A stretch of DNA of 64,000 bases from Rhodobiaceae bacterium (GTDB taxonomy: Bacteria; Pseudomonadota; Alphaproteobacteria; Rhizobiales; Tepidamorphaceae). Positions 41,816 through 50,905 of this stretch are shown one piece after another. Positions within the stretch are counted from its first letter, which is position 1, and every line of letters begins with the position of its first letter. The translations under genes and the position numbers were made by a program. Where the stretch lies: contig JACKJR010000001.1 in assembly GCA_020637855.1 (NCBI GenBank), positions 1,066,226 to 1,130,225 of the forward strand, in the 5' to 3' direction. A model generated the notes under the pieces. That model was given only the letters and a program-made list of their open reading frames with translations. It did no database searches and was not told where the DNA came from.

Positions 41816-43096
41816 ATGCACGATATCAATTACATAAGAGAAAATCCTGATAGTTTTGATGAAGCCTTGAAGAAGCGCGGCGCGGCACCGGAATCAGCCC
41901 GCCTGCTGGCCATTGACGAAAAGCGGCGCGCGCGCATCAACGAGCTTCAGGCCCTGCAGGAAAAGCGCAACGCCGCCTCCAAGGAGATCGGCAAGGCCAA
42001 GCAGTCCGGCGACGAATCAGGCGCCGCCCAGTTGATGGCCGAGGTCTCCAGCCTCAAGACGGCCATTCAGCAAGGCGAGGAAGCGGAGCGCCGCATCGTT
42101 GCGGAGCTTGACGATGCTCTGGCCGCCATCCCGAACATGCCGCTCGACGATGTGCCCGTTGGAGCTGACGAGCACGACAATGTCGAATTGCATAAATCCG
42201 GCGACAAGCCGCAATTCGGCTTCGAGCCCAAGCAGCATTTCGAGGTTGGTGAAGCGCTGGGGCTGATGGATTTCGATACCGCGACGAAGCTGTCGGGCGC
42301 CCGTTTCGTGATCCTCAAGGGCGCGCTGTCGCGGCTGGAGCGTGCGATCGCCCAGTACATGCTGGATACGCACACGCTTCAAAACGGCTACACGGAAGTC
42401 AATCCGCCGCTTCTGGTGCGCGATCACGTCATGTTCGGCACCGGTCAGCTGCCCAAATTCGCCGAAGACCAGTTCCGCACAGAAAACGGCATGTGGCTGA
42501 TCCCGACTGCCGAGGTGCCGCTGACCAATCTTGTGCGCGAATCCATCGTCGAGGAAAACGCGCTGCCGATGCGCTACACGGCCTATACGCCGTGTTTCCG
42601 CCTCGAAGCGGGCGCGGCTGGCCGCGATACCCGCGGCATGATCCGCCAGCATCAGTTCCCCAAGGTAGAGCTGGTCTCGATCACGCGGCCCGAGGACTCT
42701 CTTGCCGAGCTGGAACGCATGCGCGAATGCGCCGAAGGCATTCTGAAAGGGCTCGGACTGCACTACCGCGTCGTCACGCTGTGCACCGGCGACATGGGGT
42801 TCGGCGCGCGCAAGACCTACGACATCGAGGTCTGGCTGCCGGGGCAGGACGCGTATCGCGAGATTTCAAGCTGCTCGGTCTGTGGCGATTTCCAGGCCCG
42901 CCGCATGGGCGCACGCTACCGTCCGAAGGACGCCAAGCGTCCCGCCTACGTGCATACACTCAACGGCTCCGGCCTTGCTGTCGGACGCACGCTGATCGCG
43001 GTGCTGGAAAATTACCAGAACGAGGACGGCAGCGTCACGATACCCGATGCACTCCTGCCGTATATGGGCGGCCTGAAAACGATCACCGCTTCTTGA
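41816..43096 (+). CDS. serS: seryl-tRNA synthetase
   Basis: A 426-residue class II synthetase: an N-terminal coiled-coil arm (about residues 25-100) and a catalytic domain with motif 2 (F-R-L-E-A-G-A-A-G-R-D-T-R-G-M-I-R-Q-H-Q-F) and motif 3 (N-G-S-G-L-A-V-G-R-T). Length is usual. The 94-base spacer upstream carries an imperfect palindrome CGTGTAACACG but no sure regulatory element. Confidence 0.97.
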   Translation: MHDINYIRENPDSFDEALKKRGAAPESARLLAIDEKRRARINELQALQEKRNAASKEIGKAKQSGDESGAAQLMAEVSSLKTAIQQGEEAERRIVAELDDALAAIPNMPLDDVPVGADEHDNVELHKSGDKPQFGFEPKQHFEVGEALGLMDFDTATKLSGARFVILKGALSRLERAIAQYMLDTHTLQNGYTEVNPPLLVRDHVMFGTGQLPKFAEDQFRTENGMWLIPTAEVPLTNLVRESIVEENALPMRYTAYTPCFRLEAGAAGRDTRGMIRQHQFPKVELVSITRPEDSLAELERMRECAEGILKGLGLHYRVVTLCTGDMGFGARKTYDIEVWLPGQDAYREISSCSVCGDFQARRMGARYRPKDAKRPAYVHTLNGSGLAVGRTLIAVLENYQNEDGSVTIPDALLPYMGGLKTITAS

Positions 43097-43120
43097 GAAC
43101 CAGAAAACCGGGCAGGGCGC

Positions 43121-43876
43121 ATGCGTATTCTGATCACCAATGACGACGGCATTCATGCGCCGGGTCTGAAATCGCTTGAGAAAATAGCCGGTGAATTGTC
43201 TGACGATGTTTGGGTCGTCGCGCCGGAGTTCGACCAGAGCGGTGTTTCCCATTCGCTGTCGCTGAACGACCCGATGCGGCTGCGCGAGATCGGTCCGCAC
43301 CACTTCGCCGTGAAGGGCACGCCGACCGATTGCGTCATCATGGGCGTTCGCCATCTGCTCGACATCAAGCCGGACCTTGTCCTGTCAGGCGTCAATCGCG
43401 GTCAGAACATTGCCGAGGATGTAAAATATTCCGGCACCATCGCCGGCGCCTTCGAAGGTGCGATCCTCGGCATTCCCGCGATGGCGCTGAGCCAGGCTTA
43501 CGGCTTCGCGAAAGGCAAAAAGATCGACTATGCCTGTTGCGAAGCCCATGGCGCGCGCATCATTCGCACTTGCCTTGATGCCGGTCTGCCGCTGGACTGT
43601 GTCGCCAACATCAATTTTCCCGATTGCGCCCCCGATGAAGTCAAGGGCGTCGAGATATCCCGGCAGGGGCGCCGGGACCAGAATCTGCTGCACATCGACG
43701 CCCGGCACGACGGGCGTGGCAATCCCTACTACTGGCTTGCCTTCGAGCGTCATCGCTCCAATCCGGTTCCCGGCACCGATCTGCATGCGATCTACAACGG
43801 CTATATTTCCGTTACGCCGCTCAAGCTCGACATGACGGATAGCGAGACTCTTCAAAGCCTTGTGGAAAAGTTTTAG
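43121..43876 (+). CDS. surE: 5'-nucleotidase SurE
   Basis: A 251-residue metal-dependent phosphatase. Metal ligands are in I-T-N-D-D-G (D8, D9), S in Q-S-G-V-S-H-S and N in G-V-N-R-G-Q-N. It dephosphorylates nucleoside 5'- and 3'-monophosphates. The surE-pcm-nlpD order that follows is the same as in enterobacteria. Confidence 0.95.
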   Translation: MRILITNDDGIHAPGLKSLEKIAGELSDDVWVVAPEFDQSGVSHSLSLNDPMRLREIGPHHFAVKGTPTDCVIMGVRHLLDIKPDLVLSGVNRGQNIAEDVKYSGTIAGAFEGAILGIPAMALSQAYGFAKGKKIDYACCEAHGARIIRTCLDAGLPLDCVANINFPDCAPDEVKGVEISRQGRRDQNLLHIDARHDGRGNPYYWLAFERHRSNPVPGTDLHAIYNGYISVTPLKLDMTDSETLQSLVEKF

Positions 43877-43902
43877 AGGCAAGACTCATTAATCTGCATA
43901 CA

Positions 43903-44640
43903 ATGGGTTTGTCTCTAGCTCATGACCTAGCCCGCGCAGAAAGCACGCTTATCCTGCCGTCCATGGCAAATCCCGGCACAACCACGTCCGAACCGGCCAG
44001 AGCGAGCCATGTGGCCCGCGCGGAGCTGGTCATGCGTCTGCGCGCACAAGGTATTGGCGATGTACGCCTGCTGGCGGCCATCGAGCAGGTTCCCCGCGAC
44101 ATGTTCCTGCCGCGGCGCTTTGCGGCATTCGCCTACTCGGACCGTGTCATTCCGATTGCCTGCGGGCAGACAGCCTCAAGCGTGCAGGAGGCTGCGGATC
44201 TGGCGCTTGCCGCGCGCATCATGCCGGAACACAGGGTCCTGGAAATCGGAACCGGCAGCGGATACCTCACCGCGATCCTGGCGCGCATGACAGCCCAGGT
44301 GTTCAGCGTCGAGCGCTACAGGAGGCTGGTTGATGCCGCCACCGAGCGCCTGCTCGACCTTGATGCCCAGAACGTGCTTCTGGCCCATGCCGATGGCTTC
44401 CTGGGCCTTTCGGAATACGCTCCCTTCGACAGGATCATCGTCGGCGGCTCCACCGACGAAGTGCCCGAACATCTGGCCGATCAGTTGACGGAAGGCGGCG
44501 AGATGGTTCTGCCGCTGGGGAAGATGGGCGCGCCGCAAAAGCTCGTGCGCATCGTGCGCTCAGCAGAAGGGCGTTCACTCGAGGAAATCGGCTCCATTCG
44601 CATCGCTCCCCTGGTAAAAGGACGCTCGCGGCAAATTTAA
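43903..44640 (+). CDS. pcm: protein-L-isoaspartate O-methyltransferase
   Basis: An orthodox PIMT: motif I L-E-I-G-T-G-S-G-Y-L-T-A near residues 115-126, the substrate loop I-P-I-A-C-G-Q-T-A-S near 84-93, and V-G-G-S-T-D-E-V-P. It repairs isoaspartyl damage in proteins. The start is uncertain: ATG 43903 is 26 bases after surE, while ATG 43963 gives 226 residues, nearer the family length. Neither has a clear ribosome site. The gene lies between surE and nlpD. Confidence 0.92.
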   Translation: MGLSLAHDLARAESTLILPSMANPGTTTSEPARASHVARAELVMRLRAQGIGDVRLLAAIEQVPRDMFLPRRFAAFAYSDRVIPIACGQTASSVQEAADLALAARIMPEHRVLEIGTGSGYLTAILARMTAQVFSVERYRRLVDAATERLLDLDAQNVLLAHADGFLGLSEYAPFDRIIVGGSTDEVPEHLADQLTEGGEMVLPLGKMGAPQKLVRIVRSAEGRSLEEIGSIRIAPLVKGRSRQI

Positions 44641-44722
44641 TTGCCGCCTTAAGGCCTTGTTTACGGCGTTGGGGTTAACTCAGACACGTCTTTTGTAGCG
44701 TTTCTTGTGTGTGAGTGAACCG

Positions 44723-46168
44723 ATGCGTAGCGTATTTTCGGAACGGGCTGTCCGTGCCGCCTTGAGGCTGACAGCCGCAACTGCTTTGGCGTTGACTGCT
44801 GCTGCCTGCAGCACCGACACGACCCGGTTCAGTCAGCCGATGTTCAATTCATCCAATGACTATACCGGCTCGATCACCCCCAAGAAGGGTGTGGGATACG
44901 GCGGCGTTCCCGATGAAGGGGCCGGCGTTCCCCAGCCGGCAGTTCAGCAGGCCCCGCTCGCAGCGCCCGGTTCTTATCCATCCCAGCCGTATCCCTCGCA
45001 GCCTTATCCGCAAGGGCAGGGTTCGTACAATTACTCCCGGCAGGGCGGCTATCCTCAACAGGGCGGCGGTTATTCGCAGCCGTCCTACAATGGGGGATAT
45101 CCGGACGGGTCGCCTGACTCCGTGTCGTCGATTTCGACGCCTGCGGCCACAGCTGCAAAACCCGGCACTTACGTCACGGTGGAGCAGGGTGAAACGCTTT
45201 ATTCGATCTCTCGCCGCTATGGCGTACCCGTCGATGCGCTGATGCAGGCGAACGGCATTTCCGATCCAAGGCAAGTGCGCGTCGGTCAGCGACTGTCGAT
45301 CCCGACCTATTCGGCATCACGTTTCGGTTGGGTGACCGGGGCGCAGCCGGTGGCGCCGGCACCGCAGCCAGTGGCCGTCACGCCGGCTCCCAAATCGCAT
45401 AACGTTTCCAGTGTCGCGACGGCAACCGGCACGGCCCCGGCTCCGCGCGCTTCGGCAGCGCCAGTGGCATCGGGTGGAACCCATACTGTTGCAACCGGGG
45501 AAACGCTGTACTCGATTTCCCGCCGTTACGGCGTGACCGTTGAAGCGCTGTCAAACCAGAATGGCATTTCATCGCCGTCCCAGCTGCGGGTAGGCCAGCG
45601 TCTCTCCATTCCCGGTGCCGGTTCGACGGCAGCGGTGATCAACACCAAGCCGCAGCAGGTGGCGGTGCGTACGCAGGATCCTGCACCGGTCAGACAGGCG
45701 GTTGCGCAACCCGTGCCGCCGGCTCCTCAGGCCGTGCCTGATGATCAGCCGATCAGCACAGCGTCGATTCCCGCCCCGCAGGCGATCAATGAAGGCTTTC
45801 GCTGGCCGGCGCGGGGCCGCGTGATCAGCGCGTTCGGCGAGGCTAATAGCGGTTCGGCAAACGAAGGTATCAATATCGCCGTGCCGGAAGGCACATCGGT
45901 GCGCGCGGCGGAAAACGGCGTCGTGATTTATGCCGGTTCCGAGCTTGAAGGCCTCGGCAATCTGGTTCTGGTGCGCCATGCCGACAACTGGGTCACGGCC
46001 TATGCCCACAATCGCAGCCTGAAGGTTGCGCGCGGCGACAAGGTCACACGTGGCCAGATCATCGCCACGGCCGGTCAGACCGGCAAGGTGACGTCACCTC
46101 AGCTTCACTTCGAATTGCGCAAGGGTTCGAAACCAGTCGATCCGCTGCGCTACCTGTCCGCCCTCTAG
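44723..46168 (+). CDS. nlpD: NlpD-type LysM/M23 lipoprotein, murein hydrolase activator
   Basis: A 481-residue lipoprotein with a lipobox-like T-A-A-A-C (lipidated Cys near residue 31), a Pro/Gln/Tyr-rich linker, two LysM domains (about residues 150-198 and 256-302, each G-E-T-L-Y-S-I-S-R-R-Y-G-V), and a C-terminal M23 domain. The M23 metal site is degenerate: N-E-G-I-N in place of H-x-G-x-D, and Q-L-H-F-E-L in place of H-L-H, as in NlpD/EnvC activators that switch on amidases during division. ATG 44723 is preferred over 44705. It follows surE and pcm. Confidence 0.9.
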   Translation: MRSVFSERAVRAALRLTAATALALTAAACSTDTTRFSQPMFNSSNDYTGSITPKKGVGYGGVPDEGAGVPQPAVQQAPLAAPGSYPSQPYPSQPYPQGQGSYNYSRQGGYPQQGGGYSQPSYNGGYPDGSPDSVSSISTPAATAAKPGTYVTVEQGETLYSISRRYGVPVDALMQANGISDPRQVRVGQRLSIPTYSASRFGWVTGAQPVAPAPQPVAVTPAPKSHNVSSVATATGTAPAPRASAAPVASGGTHTVATGETLYSISRRYGVTVEALSNQNGISSPSQLRVGQRLSIPGAGSTAAVINTKPQQVAVRTQDPAPVRQAVAQPVPPAPQAVPDDQPISTASIPAPQAINEGFRWPARGRVISAFGEANSGSANEGINIAVPEGTSVRAAENGVVIYAGSELEGLGNLVLVRHADNWVTAYAHNRSLKVARGDKVTRGQIIATAGQTGKVTSPQLHFELRKGSKPVDPLRYLSAL

Positions 46169-46256
46169 AGGCCAGAGGGTTGGGGCCAAGGGGGATTACC
46201 GCGCGATCCTGACCTCCATCAAGCGCGGGAAGACGGCGCGGGCGGCTCGAACAAGC

Positions 46257-47156
46257 CTAGAGGCGAACTTCGAGCCGTCCGGCGACGTCCTGGATGAACT
46301 GCCAGGCGACACGGCCCGAACGCGCCCCGCGCGTCGTGGACCATTCCAGTGCATCGCGATGCAGTGTTTCACTATCCACCTTCAAGCCGTAGTGCTTCGC
46401 GTAACCATCGACCATATCGAGATACTCGTCCTGGCTGCATTTGTGGAAGCCAAGCCACAGGCCGAACCTGTCTGACAGCGAGACCTTCTCTTCAACAGCC
46501 TCGCTCGGATTGATTGCCGTTGACCGCTCGTTCTCCATCATGTCGCGTGGCAGCAGGTGGCGGCGGTTGGAGGTCGCATAGAACAGGACATTGGTCGGCC
46601 GTCCTTCCAAGCCGCCTTCAAGCGCAGCCTTCAGAGATTTGTAGGACGTGTCGTCACCATCGAAAGACAGATCGTCGCAGAAGATCAGGAATCGTTCCTG
46701 CCTGTCGCGCAGCAAAGCCAGGAGGGCTGGCAGGCTGTCGATGTCCTCGCGGTGAATTTCGATCAGCTTGAGGCTGCCGGGCTCTATCCCGTGCGATTTG
46801 GCTTCGGCATTGATCGCTGCATGGCTCGCCTTGACCAGGGAACTCTTGCCCATGCCGCGGGCTCCCCAGAGCAGCGCATTGTTGGCCGAAAACCCGCGAG
46901 CAAACCTTAAAGTGTTTTCAAACAGCAGGTCGCGGGCATGGTCCACGCCTTTGAGCAAGCCGATATCGACACGATTGACCCGCTGTACAGGCGTCAACAC
47001 AGACTGGCTGCTCGACCATACGAATGCATCCGCCCGGGTAAGATCAGCCGGGGCGGCAGGTGCCGGGCCGAGGCGGTCGAGTGCATCGGCGATGCGGCAG
47101 AGAACGGGCAGGAGGCTTTCGGAATCGGGCATTGTCGTCATTCGTGCTTCTTGCAT
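46257..47156 (-). CDS. DUF815 family AAA-type ATPase
   Basis: A 299-residue P-loop ATPase of the DUF815 family: Walker A G-A-R-G-M-G-K-S-S-L near residue 95, Walker B L-I-F-C-D-D-L-S-F near 157-165, and a sensor-like A-T-S-N-R-R-H-L-L near 196. The conserved C-terminal W-x-x-x-x-G-x-R-S-G-R-V-A-W-Q-F is present. Function is unknown. The start may also be 47141 or 47132. It is divergent from yajC, an arrangement I know from Rhizobiales. Confidence 0.87.
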   Translation of the reverse strand: MQEARMTTMPDSESLLPVLCRIADALDRLGPAPAAPADLTRADAFVWSSSQSVLTPVQRVNRVDIGLLKGVDHARDLLFENTLRFARGFSANNALLWGARGMGKSSLVKASHAAINAEAKSHGIEPGSLKLIEIHREDIDSLPALLALLRDRQERFLIFCDDLSFDGDDTSYKSLKAALEGGLEGRPTNVLFYATSNRRHLLPRDMMENERSTAINPSEAVEEKVSLSDRFGLWLGFHKCSQDEYLDMVDGYAKHYGLKVDSETLHRDALEWSTTRGARSGRVAWQFIQDVAGRLEVRL

Positions 47157-47426
47157 ACGGGAGATGAACTAGATAACCACGGTCACCGAAAAGACTTGGG
47201 GTAACCGGAACGGCTTGCTAGCACACGCGATGTGGCCGCCGCAAAGCGATTGCGCACGCGTGATTGCAATGCGGGTCTGCAATTGTATATTCCGGCGGCC
47301 TTGAACCCGGGCGCATAAGCACAATCTGTCACGCACAGCCTGCGTGCCGGTGCGCCGGAACGAAACGACATTCACGGGCTTTAAGCCGCAAAGAGATGAC
47401 GGCTTGTAGCCGTAAAGGAAGAGAAA

Positions 47427-47795
47427 ATGGACCTGTTCATCACTCCGGCCTACGCGCAGGGAGCCGCGGGAGGCGGTGGCGGCATCGTCATGCAACTGCT
47501 GCCGTTCCTGATGATTTTCCTGATCATTTACATGCTCATCCTGCGTCCGCAGCAAAGGCGGATGAAAGAGCACAAGGAAATGATTGCCAACCTGCGGCGC
47601 GGTGACATGGTCGTGACTTCGGGTGGCCTTGTTGGAAAGGTGACCAAGGTCACCGATGGCGATGATGAGATTCAGCTCGAACTGTCGCGCGACACGACTG
47701 TAACCGCGATCCGTTCGACGATTGCCGAGGTTCGCTCCAAGACCGAACCCGTCAAGGCCAAGAGCGCATCCGCCAAGGAAGACAGCAAGAAGTAA
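47427..47795 (+). CDS. yajC: preprotein translocase subunit YajC
   Basis: A 122-residue protein with one membrane helix (residues about 22-42) followed by R-P-Q-Q-R-R-M-K and the conserved G-D-x-V-V-T-S-G-G-L-V-G-K-V. It associates with SecDF. The ribosome site AAGGAAGAG precedes ATG 47427. It heads the yajC-secD-secF run. Confidence 0.96.
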   Translation: MDLFITPAYAQGAAGGGGGIVMQLLPFLMIFLIIYMLILRPQQRRMKEHKEMIANLRRGDMVVTSGGLVGKVTKVTDGDDEIQLELSRDTTVTAIRSTIAEVRSKTEPVKAKSASAKEDSKK

Positions 47796-47877
47796 TCCGT
47801 TCCCGTTCGGCGGGGCATATTATCGCAATGTGCCCCTCGTGATACTGCTCTTCGTCTGAAACCGGTTCCGGCTCACC

Positions 47878-49485
47878 ATGCTTTATTTCGCGCGTTGGAA
47901 AATCGTTCTTATCCTGGCGGTATCGCTGCTGGGCATCCTGTTGACGTTGCCGAACTTCCTGCCGCGCGCCGTCGTCGACATCCTGCCGGCTTCGTTCCAG
48001 CGCCAACTCGTACTTGGCCTTGACCTGCAAGGCGGGTCACACCTGCTTCTGGCGGTTGATTCAGATGCCGTGGTCAAGGAACGCCTTGATGCATTGCGCG
48101 ACGATGTCCGTTCCGCGCTGCGTGAAAAACGCATTGGCTACACGGGCCTGGGCGTTCAGGGGCAGGGTGTGCAGGTCCGTATTCGCGATACGGCCAATGT
48201 CGATGGTGCCCGCGACGCATTGAACGAACTCGCTACCCCGGTCTCCGGGTCGCTGCTGTCCGGTGGGGCGCCGATCCGCGATATTGAAGTCAGCTTTGTC
48301 GAGCCGGACCAGTTCGTTCTGAGCCTGAGCGAGCAGGGCTTGCAGCAACGCATAGGTTCGGCGGTTGAACAGTCGATCGAGATCGTGCGCCGGCGTATCG
48401 ACGAACTTGGCACAACGGAGCCGTCCATCCAGCGCCAGGGCGCAGACCGGATTCTCGTGCAGGTGCCCGGTCTTGACGATCCCACCCGTCTGAAAGCGCT
48501 GATCGGCCAGACCGCGAAACTGACTTTCCGTCTCGTGGATCAGTCGATGCCCGCCCAGCAGGCGATCGAGACCCGGCCACCCGCGGAATCCGAAGTGCTC
48601 TACAGCACTGACGACCCGCCGCAGCCCTATCTGATCCAGAAACGGGTCATGGTGTCCGGCGAGGACCTCACCGATGCCCAGCCGGGATTTGATCAGCGCA
48701 CCAACGAGCCGATCGTCAGTTTCCGCTTCAATTCGTCGGGCGCGCGAAAGTTCGCGGCCGTGACACAGCAGAACGTGGGCCGCCCGTTTGCCATCGTGCT
48801 CGACAACGAGGTGATTTCGGCACCGGTCATTCGCGAGCCGATCCTTGGCGGTTCGGGGCAGATCAGTGGCAATTTCACCGTTGAAGGCGCCAATGATCTT
48901 GCGATCCTGCTGCGCGCCGGCGCACTGCCGGCACCTTTGACGATCCTCGAGGAACGTACCGTCGGACCGGGGCTGGGTGCGGACTCCATCGCGGCAGGCG
49001 AAACGGCGTCCATTATCGGCGCACTGGCTGTTATCGTGTTCATGCTGGCGGCCTATGGACTGTTCGGCGTCTTCGCCAACATTGCGCTTGCGGTGAACGT
49101 GGCGCTGCTGCTCGGGGCCTTGACCCTGCTTCAGGCAACGCTGACCCTGCCGGGCATTGCCGGCATCGCGCTGACCATAGGCATGGCGGTCGATGCAAAC
49201 GTGCTGATTTACGAACGCATCCGCGAAGAGATGAACGCCGGCCGGTCGGCCATATCCTCGATCGATTCCGGTTACCGCATGGCACTCGGCACAATTCTGG
49301 ATGCGAATATCACCACGCTGATCGTGGCGCTTATCCTGTTCAATCTCGGATCGGGCCCGGTTCGCGGGTTCGCAGTCACCCTGGCCATCGGTATCCTGAC
49401 ATCGGTCTTCAGTGCTTTCACACTGAACCGGCTGATCGTATCGCTGTGGCTGAAGTGGCGCCGTCCGACCCGCTTGCCGATCTGA
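47878..49485 (+). CDS. secD: protein translocase subunit SecD
   Basis: A 535-residue RND-type protein with six membrane helices and a large periplasmic P1 domain. Motifs are G-L-D-L-Q-G-G-S-H near residues 47-55, and G-M-A-V-D-A-N-V-L-I-Y-E-R-I-R-E-E in helix 4. It pulls secreted proteins from SecYEG using the proton gradient. Confidence 0.97.
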   Translation: MLYFARWKIVLILAVSLLGILLTLPNFLPRAVVDILPASFQRQLVLGLDLQGGSHLLLAVDSDAVVKERLDALRDDVRSALREKRIGYTGLGVQGQGVQVRIRDTANVDGARDALNELATPVSGSLLSGGAPIRDIEVSFVEPDQFVLSLSEQGLQQRIGSAVEQSIEIVRRRIDELGTTEPSIQRQGADRILVQVPGLDDPTRLKALIGQTAKLTFRLVDQSMPAQQAIETRPPAESEVLYSTDDPPQPYLIQKRVMVSGEDLTDAQPGFDQRTNEPIVSFRFNSSGARKFAAVTQQNVGRPFAIVLDNEVISAPVIREPILGGSGQISGNFTVEGANDLAILLRAGALPAPLTILEERTVGPGLGADSIAAGETASIIGALAVIVFMLAAYGLFGVFANIALAVNVALLLGALTLLQATLTLPGIAGIALTIGMAVDANVLIYERIREEMNAGRSAISSIDSGYRMALGTILDANITTLIVALILFNLGSGPVRGFAVTLAIGILTSVFSAFTLNRLIVSLWLKWRRPTRLPI

Positions 49486-49520
49486 TCACGGCTTAATCGA
49501 AACGAAGGCAGACCGATTTC

Positions 49521-50465
49521 ATGCGCGCGTTGCGACTGGTACCTGAAAAAACGACGTTCCGCTTCATGCGCTGGCGGACGTTCAACTTCACCGCGTCGAT
49601 TGCAGCGACGATCATCTCGCTGATACTCGTTGCCGTGCTGGGTCTCAATTTCGGCATTGATTTCCGTGGTGGCACGCTGATCGAGATCAAGACCACGGAC
49701 GGTCCCGCGGATATCGCGCAGATTCGCGAACTGGTCGGCGGTCTCGACCTTGGCGACGTGCAGATTCAGGAATTCGGTTCGCCTGACGACGTGCTCATCC
49801 GCGTCGAACAGCAGGATGGCGGAGAGCTTGCCCAGCAGGCCGTCATCGAAAAGGTGAAATCGGCACTCGGCGATACGGTTGAATATCGCCGTGTCGAGAT
49901 CGTCGGGCCGCAAGTGTCCGGCGAACTCGTCCAGAGCGGCGCGATCGCGGTCGTTTCCGCGCTGCTTGCGATTCTGATCTACATCTGGTTCCGGTTTGAA
50001 TGGCAGTATGCCATCGGCGCTGTTGTATCGACGAGCCATGACGTCTTTCTCACGCTCGGCCTGTTCGCAGCCATCCGCTATGAATTCAACCTGTCGAGTA
50101 TCGCCGCCGTGCTTACCATCGTGGGGTATTCGCTGAACGACACGGTCGTGGTCTATGACCGGATCCGCGACAACCTGCGGCGCTTCAAGCGCATGCCGAT
50201 TACCGAAGTGATCGATCTGTCGATCAACGACATGCTTTCGCGCACGGTAAATACCTCGCTGACCACTCTCCTTGCGCTTTTTGCACTCTATATCTTCGGT
50301 GGTGAGGTCATTCGTGGTTTTGCCTTCGCAATGATCTGGGGCGTGCTTGTCGGCACTTACTCGTCGACCTTCATCGCGGCTCCGATCCTGATCTTCCTCA
50401 ACCTGCGTCCAGGCGCGGGCAAGGATAGTGGCGAGGCAACCGCAGAAGCACCGGCGACATCCTGA
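49521..50465 (+). CDS. secF: protein translocase subunit SecF
   Basis: A 314-residue partner of SecD: F-G-I-D-F-R-G-G-T-L near the N-terminus and Y-S-L-N-D-T-V-V-V-Y-D-R-I-R-D-N in helix 4, with six membrane helices. It lies 35 bases after secD. Confidence 0.97.
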   Translation: MRALRLVPEKTTFRFMRWRTFNFTASIAATIISLILVAVLGLNFGIDFRGGTLIEIKTTDGPADIAQIRELVGGLDLGDVQIQEFGSPDDVLIRVEQQDGGELAQQAVIEKVKSALGDTVEYRRVEIVGPQVSGELVQSGAIAVVSALLAILIYIWFRFEWQYAIGAVVSTSHDVFLTLGLFAAIRYEFNLSSIAAVLTIVGYSLNDTVVVYDRIRDNLRRFKRMPITEVIDLSINDMLSRTVNTSLTTLLALFALYIFGGEVIRGFAFAMIWGVLVGTYSSTFIAAPILIFLNLRPGAGKDSGEATAEAPATS

Positions 50466-50482
50466 CGGGCCGGTTCTCTTCT

Positions 50483-50502
50483 TCGGCCCTGAAGGGCCGA
50501 AA
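50483..50502 (+). promoter_or_regulatory. hairpin between secF and the Mth938-like gene
   Basis: Perfect 8-bp stem TTCGGCCC / GGGCCGAA with a TGAA loop, 17 bases after the secF stop. No T-run follows on either strand, so it may set mRNA stability or partial read-through into the downstream genes. Confidence 0.45.
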
Positions 50503-50523
50503 AACGGCATTGGAGAGGTTGGC

Positions 50524-50901
50524 TTGCCGTCGAAGAAGGCACATTTCCCCGGGCGCGCGCAGATCGACACCTACGGCAATGGCGGATTTCGCTTTGCCGG
50601 CATGTCGCATCGCGGTTCGATCATCGCATTGCCGGGCGGCATAAGCGAGTGGGCCGCCAGAGACGGGACGCGCCTTGAAAAAAAAGATTTCTCCATACTT
50701 GAAGACAGCGCGGAACTGCCCGAATTCCTTTTGATCGGTACGGGTAGGCAGATTGCGTTTGTGGAAGAAGAGGTGCGCGGTTATCTGCGCTCACTGGGCA
50801 TTTCAAGCGATTTCATGGATACCGGTGCCGCTGTCAGAACCTACAACGTGATGCTGGCCGAGGACCGGTCGGTAGGCGCAGCACTCATTGCGGTGGAGTA
50901 G
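50524..50901 (+). CDS. Mth938-like domain protein (NDUFAF3-related, DUF498)
   Basis: A 125-residue protein of the Mth938/DUF498 family: I-D-x-Y-G-x-G-G-F-R-F near the N-terminus, L-L-I-G-T-G near residue 69, and a C-terminal T-G-A-A-V-R-T-Y-N-V-M-L-A-E-D-R. The human relative NDUFAF3 is a complex I assembly factor. The likely start is TTG 50524, with GGAGAGG six bases upstream; earlier in-frame codons lie inside secF and its hairpin. The next gene starts four bases after the stop. Confidence 0.85.
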   Translation: MPSKKAHFPGRAQIDTYGNGGFRFAGMSHRGSIIALPGGISEWAARDGTRLEKKDFSILEDSAELPEFLLIGTGRQIAFVEEEVRGYLRSLGISSDFMDTGAAVRTYNVMLAEDRSVGAALIAVE

Positions 50902-50905
50902 GACA

